From Gonatopus flavifemur (Eukaryota; Arthropoda; Insecta; Hymenoptera; Dryinidae): a stretch of DNA of 64,000 bases. The notes under the pieces are model-generated. The model searched no databases, was not told the origin of the DNA, and was given only the letters and a program-made list of their open reading frames with translations. Of the stretch, positions 21,587 to 33,469 are shown one piece after another. The stretch lies in contig JAFFJZ010000004.1 in assembly GCA_018340375.1 (NCBI GenBank), forward strand, positions 25,208,001 to 25,272,000, in the 5' to 3' direction. How positions within the stretch are numbered: the stretch's first letter is position 1; each line of letters starts with the position of its first letter. Both the position numbers and the translations under genes were made by a program.

Positions 21587-21755
21587 GTATCTCTAATACA
21601 CTGTAACAAATGTGGGAGTTTTGTGACACGTCAGTGTTGGATTGTGCGCTTGCAAGTGCCTCGTGGAGTTCTGGTGAGGTACTTGCAAGCGTCTAGCATC
21701 TGGCTAGTTAAGCGTTACAAAACTCGTCAATAACTAGAGAATTTATACTAGGGTA
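21587..21755. repeat. ~170-bp weaker palindrome adjoining the last
   Basis: GGGAGTTTTGTGACACGTCA and GCGCTTGCAAGTGCCTC on the left are inverted as GAGGTACTTGCAAGCG and GCGTTACAAAACTCGTCAAT on the right. Outer ends (TATCTCTAATACAC / AGAGAATTTATAC) pair less well. It ends in CTAGGG, like the neighbouring palindrome. Confidence 0.5.
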
Positions 21756-22050
21756 TCGTTTATTGAAACTCATTATCAATCGAATCACATAATATTCAAC
21801 TATTAAAGGTCAAAAAACTTGCAGTACATCATTCGAATGATGTTTTCAGTGGCGAAGCGTTGATTCGAGAAGACATATAACGATGATTTATCAAATTTCG
21901 TGAATTTGTATTTCCGTTCTGTTTCTATAAACGATTCAAACTTCGAGAACATTGTTTGTTCCATCTTGAGAAACTATTCCGCTTTATAGATGTTGAATTC
22001 ACCAAAAAGTAACTTCACCAAATCATAAAGAAAGGTTTCCTATCATGGAC

Positions 22051-22196
22051 CTTAACAGCACATCCACCGACTTCCGCGTCACATCCCCGTGGACTCCATG
22101 TGGATAAACCGTGGACGTGGATAAAACGTGAATGAACGGAGATTCCACGCGGAGGCAACGTAGAGGTAACGTAGAAATATCTGGTGCTGTACGGGG
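22051..22196 (+). repeat. ~145-bp repeat rich in GTGGAT/ACGTAG motifs, copy 1
   Basis: Runs from CTTAACAGCACATCCACCGA to TCTGGTGCTGTACGG. The same sequence is present in the other direction at 53041-53181 with moderate divergence. GC-rich for this window. Inner motifs CATGTGGATAAACCGTGGAC suggest short internal repeats. Confidence 0.7.
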
Positions 22197-22375
22197 AGGA
22201 ATTTCGCTATCACCTTTTTTTGGAGAGAAATTCCACAACTATTTCTTTTATATCAGAATTTTGAATAGCTCTGGTATCTATCGCGAGATTACTGATAAAC
22301 ACTCTTTGGTTTCAATACTTTCCAGTATCGAGAGAGTATTCAAAAGTATTGAAATCTACTTCTTCTCTATTACTA

Positions 22376-22745
22376 CACGGAGAGAAAAAATTTGCTGACG
22401 CAGCAAATCGAGGTATTATATATAGAATAGCAAATTTTTTTGCTGACCTAGCTAAAAATTTGCTATCACAGCAATCGTGTTAGCTGCGACAGCCATTTTT
22501 TAGCTGTGGCAGCAAAAAATTTTTGCTCCGCCAGCAAATTTTCAGTATTATATACAGAATAGCAAACGAATTTTGCTGGGATAGCAAACATTTTTTGCTG
22601 CCACAGCTAAAAATTCGCTGTCGCAGCTAACAAGATTGCTGTAACAGCAAATAGTTGGCTGTCACAGCAAAAAATTTACTGCTCTGGCAAAAGGAACCCA
22701 GCAAAAGTAGATTTCGCTGCCACAGCGAATTCCTTTTTCTCCGTG
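22376..22745 (-). mobile_element. 370-bp mini-palindrome element, copy 2 (inverted)
   Basis: CACGGAGAGAAAAAATTTGC to CCTTTTTCTCCGTG, with TA at 22374-22375 and 22746-22747. It is the reverse complement of copies 1 and 3 with few substitutions. Internal GCTG-N3-CAGC palindromes are retained. Confidence 0.9.
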
Positions 22746-22855
22746 TATTTCCCTATGAAGAACGCACCTCGATTATGCTACCTAATTAAACAAAATTATC
22801 TGAAGGTAATAATGAAGGTATATCTTGTACGTAAATGACACATCTGCATAGTATA

Positions 22856-23225
22856 CACGGAGAAAGAGGAATTCGCTGTGGCAGCGAAATCTACTTTTGC
22901 TGGGTTCCTTTTGCCAGAGCAGCAAATTTTTTGCTGTGACAGCAAACTATTTGCTGTTTCAGCCATCTTGTTACCTGCGACACCGAATTTTTAGCTGTGG
23001 CAGCAAAAAATGTTTGCTATCCCAGCAAAATTTGTTTGCTATTCTATATATAATACTGAAAATTTGCTGGCGGAGCAAACATTTTTTGCTGTCACAGCTA
23101 AAAAATTGCTGTCGTAGCTAACACGATTGCTGTTATAGCAAATTTTTAGCTAGGTCAGCAAAAAATTTTGCTATTCTATATATAATACCTTGATTTGCTG
23201 CGTCAGCAAATTTTTTCTCTCCGTG
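22856..23225 (+). mobile_element. 370-bp mini-palindrome element, copy 3
   Basis: CACGGAGAAAGAGGAATTCG to TTTTTTCTCTCCGTG, with TA at 22854-22855 and 23226-23227. Same orientation as copy 1. It lies 110 bp from copy 2, so copies 2 and 3 form a large inverted pair that could fold on itself. Confidence 0.9.
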
Positions 23226-23227
23226 TA

Positions 23228-24436
23228 CACATACCAGTAATCACATTCTTGTGAATTCATATCTTATGGTCAAGATTTATCTTCGAGTTATATTTGAAGA
23301 TATCAGTGGTAAAAATAAAATATACATAATGAATTTTTTTTCAAATCTAATAATTCTAATATGAATAATTTATGAAAACGAGGACTCAAGACATGAAATT
23401 GGTCTGCGGTGAAAAATTTACTAATCCTGCAATTTATCATTTAAATACTAACGAACACTATTTATTTCTCAACATGAACCATTGTGTAAAAATCTCTCAA
23501 ACATCGTGGAATTCTCTTTGTTGTTTTGATTAACATAGCCTCATTGAAAAACTAAGCTCCTACGTATTATGAAATAACATGACGCTATCCTCATATAACT
23601 TCATCCGATACGAAGTCATCTTTAACAATCTCATTCCTTAAAGTATATGATTCTAACCTTTGGGAGTGCAATGTTTCATGCAACTTGGAAACTCAAAGTA
23701 TCTTATATTCCCACCTCTTCCATTTCCCATTGTTATATTACACTGAAATTACATCAAATTTATATTTTTAAGTTATATCTCCTATACTGGCGTGTAATCG
23801 ATTAGCATTTGTTCAATTCTTGTACAATGCATGTACATTATTGAAGTACAAAACATTATTATCGTCATCCTTGTCATCATAATTGTGTTCAACATCGTGA
23901 CGAAGCAGCTGTTTCTTTCAGAGTTTGGTTTCTCACGAGCGATGTGAATGTGCATTGTAATTAAAATTCTCCCGTAACTTGTCTCACGTTTCACGACCGT
24001 GGCTTATCGTCGTCTTCGCAAACACAATAATGACCTTCTTAAATGAATTTCAAGTCAGATCAGAGGGGTGAAATTTTATACGTACTTCTCTGAACTTATG
24101 GCTATTAGGTTATTAATCTTGGATGTTATAAATTCGGTGTGATCAGGAGTTGATACTTGTTCGTGTGGGTACGAATCAATGTATTAACGCAGAAAGTTCT
24201 ATTGGAACATTCATCCTTGTACATTGAAAGGAATTTCTCTAGTTACCATGACCTAACGTGCTAATCGAAGATCTTCAGTATAAACTATCAAACTTCTGTT
24301 CTAACTAGAATAGTTTGGCTCGCATAACTTTGAGCCTCATGTTGAATTTGATAATTATATTTCTGAGTCCTAATGATTGTTTGAGTCATGAATATCAGCA
24401 TGCTAACAACCCACACATTACGCAGTTCTTAAAGGT
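23228..24436. other. AT-rich DNA, nothing recognised
   Basis: No repeat, motif or plausible coding frame found. Confidence 0.45.
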
Positions 24437-24618
24437 ATCTGAAAGAATACTCAATTAAGAGATCTTCAGGAACGTTCTTGAAGAGTCCTTAAAGATATCT
24501 TTCAGAAGTGTTGGAAAGATATCTTGTTGAAGATTTCTAAAAGATGTTTTGATTCAAAGCCATGCAAGATATCTTTTGGAAGCGTTTGAAAGATATTTTC
24601 TTGCGAGACTTCAACAAG
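24437..24618. repeat. Short array of AAGATATCTTT-like motifs
   Basis: GAAAGATATCTT, AAAGATGTTTT and AAGATATCTTTTGG recur every 20-40 bp. The same motif builds the arrays at 33219-33450, 47258-47890 and 48468-48735. It runs directly into the ATCCGG cluster. Confidence 0.6.
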
Positions 24619-25225
24619 ATATCCGGTGCTATCCCCGGATAACATATCCGGCCGGATAGTGAAATCGTGATATTCGGTATTTACCCAGATAATACAGTTA
24701 TCTGGTACCGGATACTGGATAATGTCATTTTTCTTATTTTACGCGCAAAATGCTCCTATGCCTTTTTTCCTTCTGAATATAAAATTGAAATCCAAAATTT
24801 CGCGAATTCATCCTATTGTTAGGTGATATGTTATTTGTTGTTTTTTTAGTCGATTCGGAATTTCACTTCTCACAGCGACTTCAAAATTGAAACAGTAATA
24901 ATTAAATTATATGTGCATGAATGAAAGGTGAAGTAACATTCGATTCCGATCAATAGATGACCATCATTTTGTATAAGACTTTTCGTATTTAGTGCTGACG
25001 TTACAAGTGAAATTAGATTCATGTTCATAAGTGCCATTCCATTCGAATAATTCATTGGATACAGCACTCTCTTCGGTATGTAAGATATAATACTAAAAAA
25101 TAATATCATCCGGTAATCATCCGGTATTCGGCCGATTAATTGTACTCCGGATTATCTTGTATCCGGTGATCCGAATTTTCAATATCCGGGAATCACCGGT
25201 GTCCGATTATCCGGAAAACTTCCAA
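24618..25225. repeat. Element with ATCCGG/CCGGAT clusters at both ends
   Basis: About 100 bp at each end (24618-24725 and 25105-25225) is packed with ATCCGG, CCGGAT and near variants in both directions. The intervening 380 bp is plain AT-rich DNA. This arrangement looks like an inverted-repeat element whose arms consist of the motif. I could not define exact termini. Confidence 0.55.
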
Positions 25226-25659
25226 TCCGGACCATCTCTACTTTAAGGGTAATTCTCATTCTGGAGGTCAGTAATTGATGATTTAATGAAAACGTTTGTT
25301 CATCATAAATTATGGTGGATTTTTCGAGTTTAGATCTTACTCTATAGGAAAAAAGTAGTCGATGAGCTCGCAACCCCGACAGCCCTCAATTAGAGGGAGT
25401 TGAAAAAAAAAGATCTCCCATGGAAGTGACCTCTTATCCATGGAAGTGATGTCACAATTGAACTGGATGATTCAATTTTGAATGATACCCTGTAAGTTTT
25501 CACTTGATCAATTTTATAGGAACTGAATAAAAACTTCATTATCACTTTGTTTAAATCTATGAATTTCCTCAATTTAATTATTGCATCTCTTACAGAGTCT
25601 CACTGTGATAAAATAAAATCTGTACGGATACCACAAACTTAACCGACTTACAACATTAA

Positions 25660-26712
25660 GGGGTTACCCCCACTCGCAATTTTGAAAAAATCGATTTTTC
25701 TTTTATTGCATTTTTTTCAAGTATGAGTATCTGAGAATATGTCCTGAGGATTTCAAGTCGATCTGAACAAAATTGACTGAGATCTGAGCGTTGAAAAAGA
25801 AGAATCCGTTGTGTAAACGACCGGCTAGTCTACCGCCTGGCGGCCCAGAGCACTCGTGGAGGAAGAACGTTCCGAAGGCAACACCAAATTTCCGTTTTGC
25901 AAGTGGCATCGTCGGCGGAAGAACTTCTGTATGGACCCGGAATAGATGACTCTATGTGAGTTTACAAAAAAAAATATTTTTTCCGTGTAAACTGAAATTG
26001 AAACTTTAAACGCGTTTTTCTTGAAATGGCATTTCTGAAGTCGGTGACCAATATTACCCGAACACTAATCAACCGATCTTCTTGAAATTTTGCAGATTTA
26101 TCTAATACATAAAAATGTAGTCTTTGATCGTGCGGTTTTCCGTTAAAATCGGACCATTAATTTGGACTGTCCGCCATTTTGTGAAAAATGAATATTTTTT
26201 TAAATTCGTGCATTAACCCTTACGAGGTAACGTCATTTTGGATAGCTCCTACGATTGACTCCTATGAATGCTGTTTACGAACTAAAGTGATGACACTTGT
26301 GGAGCTCATAGTCTCCTAGTGCACAATTACTTAGGATATTGTCTGCTCACTCTTATCTTCAAATTAGCAAGAGGAGAAGATTTTGAAAAAGCATGAGTGA
26401 CCCGACGTTACCTCGTAAGGGTTAAAGACTAGTTCATACTTATATTTGACTAAATCCATCTACATTCTTTGTTTCAGATGATCCGCTTCACCGCAATGTT
26501 GGTCACCGCAAACCGTATACATGAAAACATCATTTCTTTGACGGCCATTTGCCACTAAACCATGTAATATTTATTAATAAAAAAAATCACTGAAAGTTCT
26601 TCAAGATGTGTTCTCTAAAATGATATATTAATCGATTAGAAAAGTTGTGTAGTTTTCTTTGAAAAAATTCATGAAAAAGGCCTCTTTTGGCGCTACAAGT
26701 GGGGGTAACCCC
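25660..26712. mobile_element. 1053-bp TTAA-type element
   Basis: Ends GGGGTTACCCCCACTCG and inverse of GGGGTTACCCCCACTTG. TTAA precedes it (25656-25659); TCAA follows (26713-26716), a one-base change from TTAA. No transposase is visible in it. The 68-codon minus frame at 25703-25909 has no recognised motif. A smaller TTAA element sits inside. Confidence 0.75.
26217..26421. mobile_element. 205-bp piggyBac-like MITE nested in the 1053-bp element
   Basis: Perfect 18-bp TIR CCCTTACGAGGTAACGTC and exact TTAA on both sides (26213-26216, 26422-26425). Ends of the form TTAA-CCCT are typical of piggyBac transposons. The interior is short and non-coding. It must have arrived after the enclosing element. 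Confidence 0.85.
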
Positions 26713-26888
26713 TCAAGAAAAAACCAAAATAAGCATTCAATGAAGCCATGCTGATATATTGTGAATTTGACACTTCCATGAACCAATGGTTACATCCATG
26801 GATATATTTTTCATTCACGCAGGCATGGAAGTGACTTTTTATGTATTAAAATTGCAAGAATACAACCTCTCCATCAGATATGTAGTTG

Positions 26889-28476
26889 CCCTAGCGATCT
26901 TGAGGTTACCAAAAAGTTACCAAAAAATTTCGGTACGTTTGTGACTTTTTCTTACCACAAAATAACCAACAACCGCATCTTCAGCCTTGTGTTCAACATC
27001 TGCGAATCCTAGTAATAATATTTAGTGACAGCCAAACAAAACAATTGACGCCTAGTTGGTTCTGGAACACTCCAAATACTATTACTAGAAATCTATTGTT
27101 TCCGCAGATGTTGAACACACGGCAGTGCTACTCATCAGTCACAATTCGGTATCTTTTTGGAACAAAACCATTTGTTTACCAGATCACAGAAATGGTGTTT
27201 TTGGTCATTTCTTGGCTGCTTCGTGGTTAAGAACCGAAAATTTACCGAATGTTGAGAATCCTGCATTGGTTGCAATTTGGTCTCGTTTTGGAAAAAAAGA
27301 CCTAAGACTACCGCGAATAGGTGGAACCAAAGTGGTCAGTTTTTGGTAAATTTCCGGTTTAAAACCATAAAATTACCGGATATTCAGTGCGACTCATCGG
27401 TCACGATTCGGTACCTTCTTGGAACCAAACCACTTTTTTTAACAGATTACAGGAATGGTCTGCTTGGTAATTTCTTGGTTGCTTCGTGGTTAAAAAACCG
27501 AAGATTTACCGAATGTTGAGAATCCTGCATTGGTTACAATTTGGTTCCTTTTTGGATAAAATTGCCTGAAATTACCGCGAATAGGAGGAACCAAATTTTC
27601 CCCAATCAATGACACTGAAGTTTTGGTAATTCTATGGTTGTGAACCGGGTATTATCCAACAACTGACCAATTTGGTTCCTTCCATCTGCGGTAATTTCAG
27701 GCTTTTTTTCCAAAAAGGAACCAAATTGTTGCCAATCAGTCGCACTCAAGTTTTGGTAATTCTATGGTTGTGAACCGGAAATTATCCAAATACTTACCAA
27801 TTTAGTTACTTCTATCTGCGATAATTCCAGGCATATTATTTCCAAAAAGGAAACAACTTTCCACCAATCAGTGGCACTGAAGTTTTGGTAATTCTATGGT
27901 TGTGAACCGGAAATTATCCAAAAACTGACCGATTTGGGTGCTTTTATCTGCGGTGATTTCAGGCATATTTTTTCCGAAAAGAAACCAACTTTCCCCCAAT
28001 CAGTGGCACTGAAGTTTTGGCGATTCTATAGTTGTGAACCGGAAATTACCCGAAAACTGACCAATTTGGTTCCTCCCATCAGCGGTATTTTCAAGATGTT
28101 TTTCCACAAAGGAACCACATTGTTACCAATCAGTAGCACTGAAGATTCGCTGGTTTCATGGTGATGAACTCGAAATTATCCAAAAACTTACCAATTTTGT
28201 TCCTTCCATTTACGATAATGTCAGGCATATTTTTTCCAAAAAGAAACCGAATTGTACATCCTGTTGATTCCGTCATTCTTTACCAAAATTTGTCCAAAAC
28301 TTCTCCCATAAAAATACCGATCGTGTAGTAATTTGTTGGTAATTATGTGGTACAAAAAAGTCACAAACGGTACGACGATTTGACCACAATATAACCAATT
28401 TCCAACCACAATATTACCAAACCACAAAATTACCAATTTCTTACCAAAAATTTCAGTAAAAACGAAATCGCTAGGG
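26889..28476. mobile_element. 1588-bp foldback element with ~131-bp tandem units
   Basis: Ends CCCTAGCGATCTTGAGG and inverse of CCCTAGCGATTTCG. The right half has five units beginning TTTTGGTAATTCTATGGTTG or a variant at 27621, 27751, 27883, 28015 and about 28144 (period 130-132). The left half holds the same units in the other direction, with a repeat of period about 264, twice the unit. Typical words are GGAACCAAAT, TTACCGAA and ACTGACCAATTTGG. Several open frames of 60-100 codons cross it and are by-products. No target duplication is clear. Confidence 0.8.
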
Positions 28477-28915
28477 TGATGACCTGACTCCCTGTTTATC
28501 ATGCAAAAACGCAATGAAATCACACATTTAGAGTTTAATTAAAGGAAATTACATATTCGAAAATGATGTCACGATTATGACCGTTATGCTCAACGAGTGA
28601 TGGGAATACAATTTGAACTTGAATTTTGTTGTTGTGATTAAAACACCGATATAAACGGACCACTGGCTTAAGATAGTGCCTCAGTACTGAGTCTACAGCC
28701 TTTAAGTTAACTGACCGATAAGTTGACGCTGAAAGCAGCTCATAATTTTGAACAATTCATTGTCTACCTTTCCACCGTCATGTTCTGAATCCTGGATTCA
28801 TCAGTCCCAGCCGATCGTAGAGAAAATCCAAAAGTGTGAACATATTTTATTGCGAATCCTTCTAAGAATGGACTTTGCCCTTCCATGGACTTCAGAAATG
28901 GAATTCTAAAGCATA

Positions 28916-29140
28916 CCCAGATAGCACAAATCAGCATTCATATTCAATATGACTCCAATGAATTCTAAATGATTGATACATTTTGAATCTCCAAAAAATT
29001 GATTCCGAACTTACAATATAAATTCTTCCTGAACACTAAGGTGTTGATAAAAAATTAAATTTGAATTGGAAGTATTTATAATGAATTATTTTTCTACTCT
29101 CAAACTGGAGCCCTTTGTTGACACTCTGGCGCCATCTGGG
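28916..29140. mobile_element. 225-bp MITE, CCCAGATAGC ends
   Basis: CCCAGATAGCACAAATCAGC at the left; GCGCCATCTGGG at the right. Interior has inverted GAATTCTAAATGATTG-like motifs. The same end motif (CCCAGATA) bounds the element at 63145-63360, and CCCAGACAGCACAAAAGG at 47650 is a lone relative. Confidence 0.55.
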
Positions 29141-29925
29141 ATAGAGTGAGAATAGAAACATAATTCAGCTTGAAGAACAACAAGAGTGATCAAACTTTTG
29201 AAGAGATCATCTTAAAATTAATCGCATTTTCAGTTTTTTCAGTTAGACAAAGCTGCCCTGATGAGCCTGGCCGTTGAAAACGGACAGAACCTCTATCCGA
29301 CTCTAACGGAGTCAATATGTGTTTTTGAAAAACACTACGCAAAGAATCTGATACCAGCACCGGATAGATCTGTGATATATCCACTGCACTCTTGCCTTCT
29401 CTTGGTTCGACTATGAGGCCCCTGAATGAGATTGATAGTGACGATAGCTAGCATACAAATTTGTGATACTCCTGCTTTATTTCTGCTTCGTCTCCAGCCA
29501 CCTATGATTCTACTCCAAGGAACTGTTGAGCCCAGCATGTTGTGAAAATCTGTGGCATATCTACTGTGTTTTCGCCTTTGAAAAACTCGCTTTTATGTAC
29601 TTCAATGTGACTAAAGTAACTAAAGACCAACTTCAACTTCTATCGTTGGTCAAATTATTTACATCTCTTTGAGGTTTTGTCATGAACTTCACTTTCTGAA
29701 AACGTTTTATATTGCATTGGGGTTTTTTGATGAATTCCCCTTTCTGATGATGGGTGATGATCCAGTTATTGATTCGTTATATAATATTTAATCATCCATT
29801 TCATGCGATTCATTATCAATTGAATCTACTCTGCAATCTGTGATTCATCCATTCAATACAAAATTCCCACAAGACCGACTATGTGACATTCAATGGGTGA
29901 CGAGTTATTGTGCATTGCAAATATT

Positions 29926-30060
29926 TTCAGGAGATTAAAAATCGGTTTAGGAGTAAAGATGTACGGTAGCGCGCGACTTCTGCTTTTTCACTTACATGTT
30001 CCTTTGTACTTTTTTTTCTCACGTACTTGGCGTCGAGACGCTACCGCGTCTCTCGATCAA
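29926..30060 (+). repeat. Hairpin-bearing dispersed repeat, copy 2
   Basis: Best preserved together with the copy at 20240-20370. TCAGGAGATTAAAAATCGGT leads to GGTAGCGCGCGACTTCTGCT and then TACTTGGCGTCGAGACGCTA-CCGCGTCTC. The hairpin GAGACGC-TACC-GCGTCTC at 30035-30052 is perfect, and GCGTC-GA-GACGC overlaps it. Confidence 0.65.
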
Positions 30061-30981
30061 CAGCTGATTTTGTCCAGAACAATGTAAAGATCATTTCAGG
30101 AAGTCAAGGAGAAAGTATATCAAGGAAGAAATTAAGAAGATGTTTCCAATTAATAAAATCGAGGAAACAACTTCACATGGTGAGTACATGTAAATATGAA
30201 AGTTATTCTTATACGATGTAGAATTCAGGAAAATATTGAAAACACGAGTGAATTTAGTGAGAAATCAGGAAGATCATTCGATTGTGTAACCCTTTGTTAT
30301 TTTTAGAAAATTCAAAGAGGAAAGAGCAACGCAAAATGTAACAATTCTCCAAGTATGTTGGAATTTGTTGGAAGTAAATTCAAAAGTTAATTGAAGAATT
30401 GAGTTAATATATTAATACCAAGTATAAAAAACGTGTAACATGGAGAATTATTATTTGTGAATTGACTAATTCATGAAGTATCATGTTTTTCTTACTTTAC
30501 ATTTCAATAAACAATTTAGAACCCTCTCACGCAGCATTAATATTTCTATCTCACTGATCATCATGTAAAAAAAGAGGAGAAGATTTCAATGTCATATTCC
30601 ATTCTTGAATACAAAACTTTGTATGAATCACTATACTTTGTTTATTATGATTCAATGGAAAGATTCAACTACAAACATGTTATGTGAGATGAATTAACAT
30701 AATATGTGAATAAAAAATTTTAAGATTTGTTTTGTAAGAACGCATCAATCATAGTTGGATGAAAAAATTTGATTATTTGGGCGATAAAGAGAAATAAGCA
30801 CTTTCATTCTTACACAATTCAGATGACTTGTCATTATTGATGAAGTACCATCACGTTGAACGATCAGAATTTTGGACGTTTGAGAAGTTGAATTCTCTTA
30901 ACATAGATTGTGTTCTGTTACATATTATCATTACGTCATTGATACCTATTATAGGGTATGATGTACAAAATTGCAACTATA

Positions 30982-31255
30982 TACTCTCTAAATCCGAAAG
31001 AGTGAAGAATCGCACGTTTCACTCCACTAAGTGTCAGAAGTGAGCCTGTCCGCTTCGAGTGGAATTTTCACTCGTTTCGAGTGACCTCTCACTCTTTTAG
31101 AAGGAAAAATTCACTCTGGCGTCGAAGTGGTTGTGAATTTCTAACCTCAAACCTTAGAATATCACTCTAAAAGAGTGGAAATTTCACTCGAAAATTCGAC
31201 AGGCTCACTTCTGGCTGGCTAAAGAGTGAAATCTCACTCCAAAGATTTTAGAGTG
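30982..31255. mobile_element. 274-bp MITE built of GAGTGA / TCACTC motifs, TA flanks
   Basis: Left end TACTCTCTAAATCC, right end inverse of CACTCTAAAATC, TA on both sides (30980-30981, 31256-31257). The interior repeats TTTCACTC and GAGTGAAA-type words in both directions and contains AGAAGTGAGCCTGTC and its inverse. The 71-codon frame at 30828-31043 runs into it. Confidence 0.7.
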
Positions 31256-31257
31256 TA

Positions 31258-32466
31258 GACAATAAGGTGAAGGAAGTATTTAGAGCTGTAATTTGGGACT
31301 CATTGGATTTGAGGATTATTGTACATTTACGGACAACATAACAAAGTGAAAGAACATTTTAATCAGTAAAAATGAAACAGGACACATTTTTACACATCCG
31401 GATCAATCAACCAATACTGTGGAATGATAGAAAACATAACACAAATGCGTTGTAAAAAATATGCTGCCAATTCGATGAGGATGGTATTCAATTTTTTAAA
31501 TGAAAAATTCATCGGATTTTAGAAATTCATAACTGATGTGATAAACATACACAATTCTGAGTCAATCGGTGCAGCCATTTGAAAAAAAAAAATCCGAACA
31601 AGTACCTGGGTTTTTCAGTTTTCCCCACTGTTATAACCATTTGAGTGTGCATGCAGCACAAACAAGGGAAATTTGAATACTAGGATTAATTCTGTTTGAT
31701 TGATTTGGAATTATATTTAATTCATATATATATTGATAAAAGAATTTCTTGCCATTTAATAAACGAACTAATTGTAAGTCTCCTTCAGAACACTGACTGA
31801 TTATTTCGATTATTTCTTAGGTTTCGATAAATTATGGATATCATACCAATTTGAAAATAATCCCTCCGAAATTGTGCTACTGATGCTGGGACCTGATTCA
31901 AATTTGTCGCAAGAATAGATAACTCTCCATGAGTTCGTTGCGCCATTGACCAAGACAGTTGGAGATAAGTGATTTCTTTTTCAAATAATTCTCCAAAGCT
32001 TCATCTTTCATCGCGACAATCATCCTCAAAGCTCTTCACTTCGTATCACTTAACTTGAGAAAAATGTTTCAACTATTCCTAAGTAATTCTGCGTATTCAT
32101 GCTAGTGACTATCGCGCGCGACAGCATTAAAAGGTAGGAGAAGGAAAATGCTTTCAACTCGGATTTGTCTACTCACATGGAAATTGCCGAAGTCTTACCG
32201 AAAAAATTATCGTTCTCATAACGATACTGGATTGTTGTTATGACTATCTCAAGTACGGTAGACTCTGGCTATAAGCCTCGCCATCAGTTATCTGCGTCTT
32301 TTTCTCACACAAGATTAAATACCGAGCAGAGCAATGTCACATATGAGGCTAATAGCAAGAGTCTACTGTATAGGAATTCAGTATCGGTGCCATGATAAAA
32401 CAAGTCCTTCAAGGAACGATGTAGATGGTTACCCTAACCATCTATATCATTACCATAGTGATATAC
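31258..32466. other. AT-rich DNA, nothing recognised
   Basis: No repeat or gene that I can support. Confidence 0.4.
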
Positions 32467-32698
32467 CCAGCAAACACGGATGCAAGCTATTCAAAGGACC
32501 ATCGACGGCCCTTCACCGGCATCGCAGGACCATCAGCGGCCCATTGAAACGCCAGTAATCATTGTTTGTAGGGATAGTACCGCTACTCACCCCCAACAAA
32601 CACGACTGCTGGTGTTTAAAAGGGCCAATCACGGCTCTTTACTGGCATTGTAGGGCCACCAGCGGCCCATTGGAACGCCGTTGATCATTGTTTGTAGA
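32467..32698 (+). repeat. GC-rich ~120-bp tandem pair
   Basis: AGCAAACACGG to ATCATTGTTTGTAGG (32467-32571) recurs as CAACAAACACGA to ATCATTGTTTGTAG (32588-32698). Both hold GGACCATC/GGGCCACCAGCGGCCCATTG-type words, an unusually GC-rich patch. The CCCAGCAAACA start resembles other CCCAG-ended MITEs nearby. Confidence 0.7.
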
Positions 32699-32754
32699 GC
32701 ATATCTCTTCTAACTTTACTTCAGATCATTACAATAACTATATTCTTTTCCGTG

Positions 32755-33130
32755 TGTATTTGCCAAACTTTGGCAGGACAATTGTTCCCATCCAAGTTCT
32801 TTATTATTCTTCAATAATATTATTACATATAATAATTATCATTATTCAATTCTTCAATTGGCACGACCTATATATTCGAGGAATTTCAAACGGAATTAAT
32901 TTGGGTGGATAAACAGTCTTGGGCCAGTATTAAATCGATACTGTTTGGACTAGGTTGGAATGCCAGAATTTTACCATAGTCGACCCATACGAATGAACAG
33001 TACTGACACGTTTATAAACATTAAAATGATGTTATCATATCGATTTCTTACCAATTTTGATAGCTTTGATAGCTTTGATAGCTTTGGATTTGCCAGTACT
33101 GGCAACTCTGGCAGCACGCTTCATATCATT
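32755..33130 (+). repeat. Dispersed ~370-bp repeat, copy 1
   Basis: Shares with 35818-36150 the words TTTGCCAAACTTTGGC, CACGACCT/CACAACCT, GAATTTCAAACGG, ACAGTCTT, CTACCATAGT/TTACCATAGT, GAACAGTACT and GTACTGGCAACTCTGG in the same order. It carries a GATAGCTTT triple repeat (33059-33087). No coding sense found. Confidence 0.7.
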
Positions 33131-33218
33131 GCACGCTCCGGATTTTCATTGGAAAATTGAAATTGAATGAAAAGAAAATTTCCAGTGGGTACCAAGGTAC
33201 CGACTGACGACACAATGT

Positions 33219-33450
33219 CCACATAACAATCCATGTCTCGCGATATCTTCTCAGACAAATTCAATATGTTTTATGCGACGTATTTAGATATCTTTTAGAT
33301 GTCTAAAGCATGTTTCACGTCCATAACAAATCTCAAAATTGTCCTTCAAATCTCAGACATGTTTGAGTAATATAAAAGATATCTAAATACGTTGCATACG
33401 AAATCTTGAACTCGTTCAAAAGGTATTGCAAGACACGAATTGTTATGTGG
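33219..33450. mobile_element. 232-bp MITE, CCACATAACAAT ends
   Basis: CCACATAACAATCCATGTCT and inverse of CCACATAACAATTCGTGTCT. The interior is made of TAGATATCTTTTAGATGTCT-like motifs in both directions, tying it to the AAGATGTCTT arrays. Confidence 0.7.
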
Positions 33451-33469
33451 AGGGTCAATCTCAGACCAC

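Noticed and set aside
22132..23121. Open frames of 74-88 codons
   Set aside because: They run through the 370-bp mini-palindrome elements and the GTGGAT repeat, and show no protein-like features.
27045..28523. Several frames of 60-100 codons
   Set aside because: They derive from the ~131-bp tandem units of a foldback element; the peptides simply repeat with the units.
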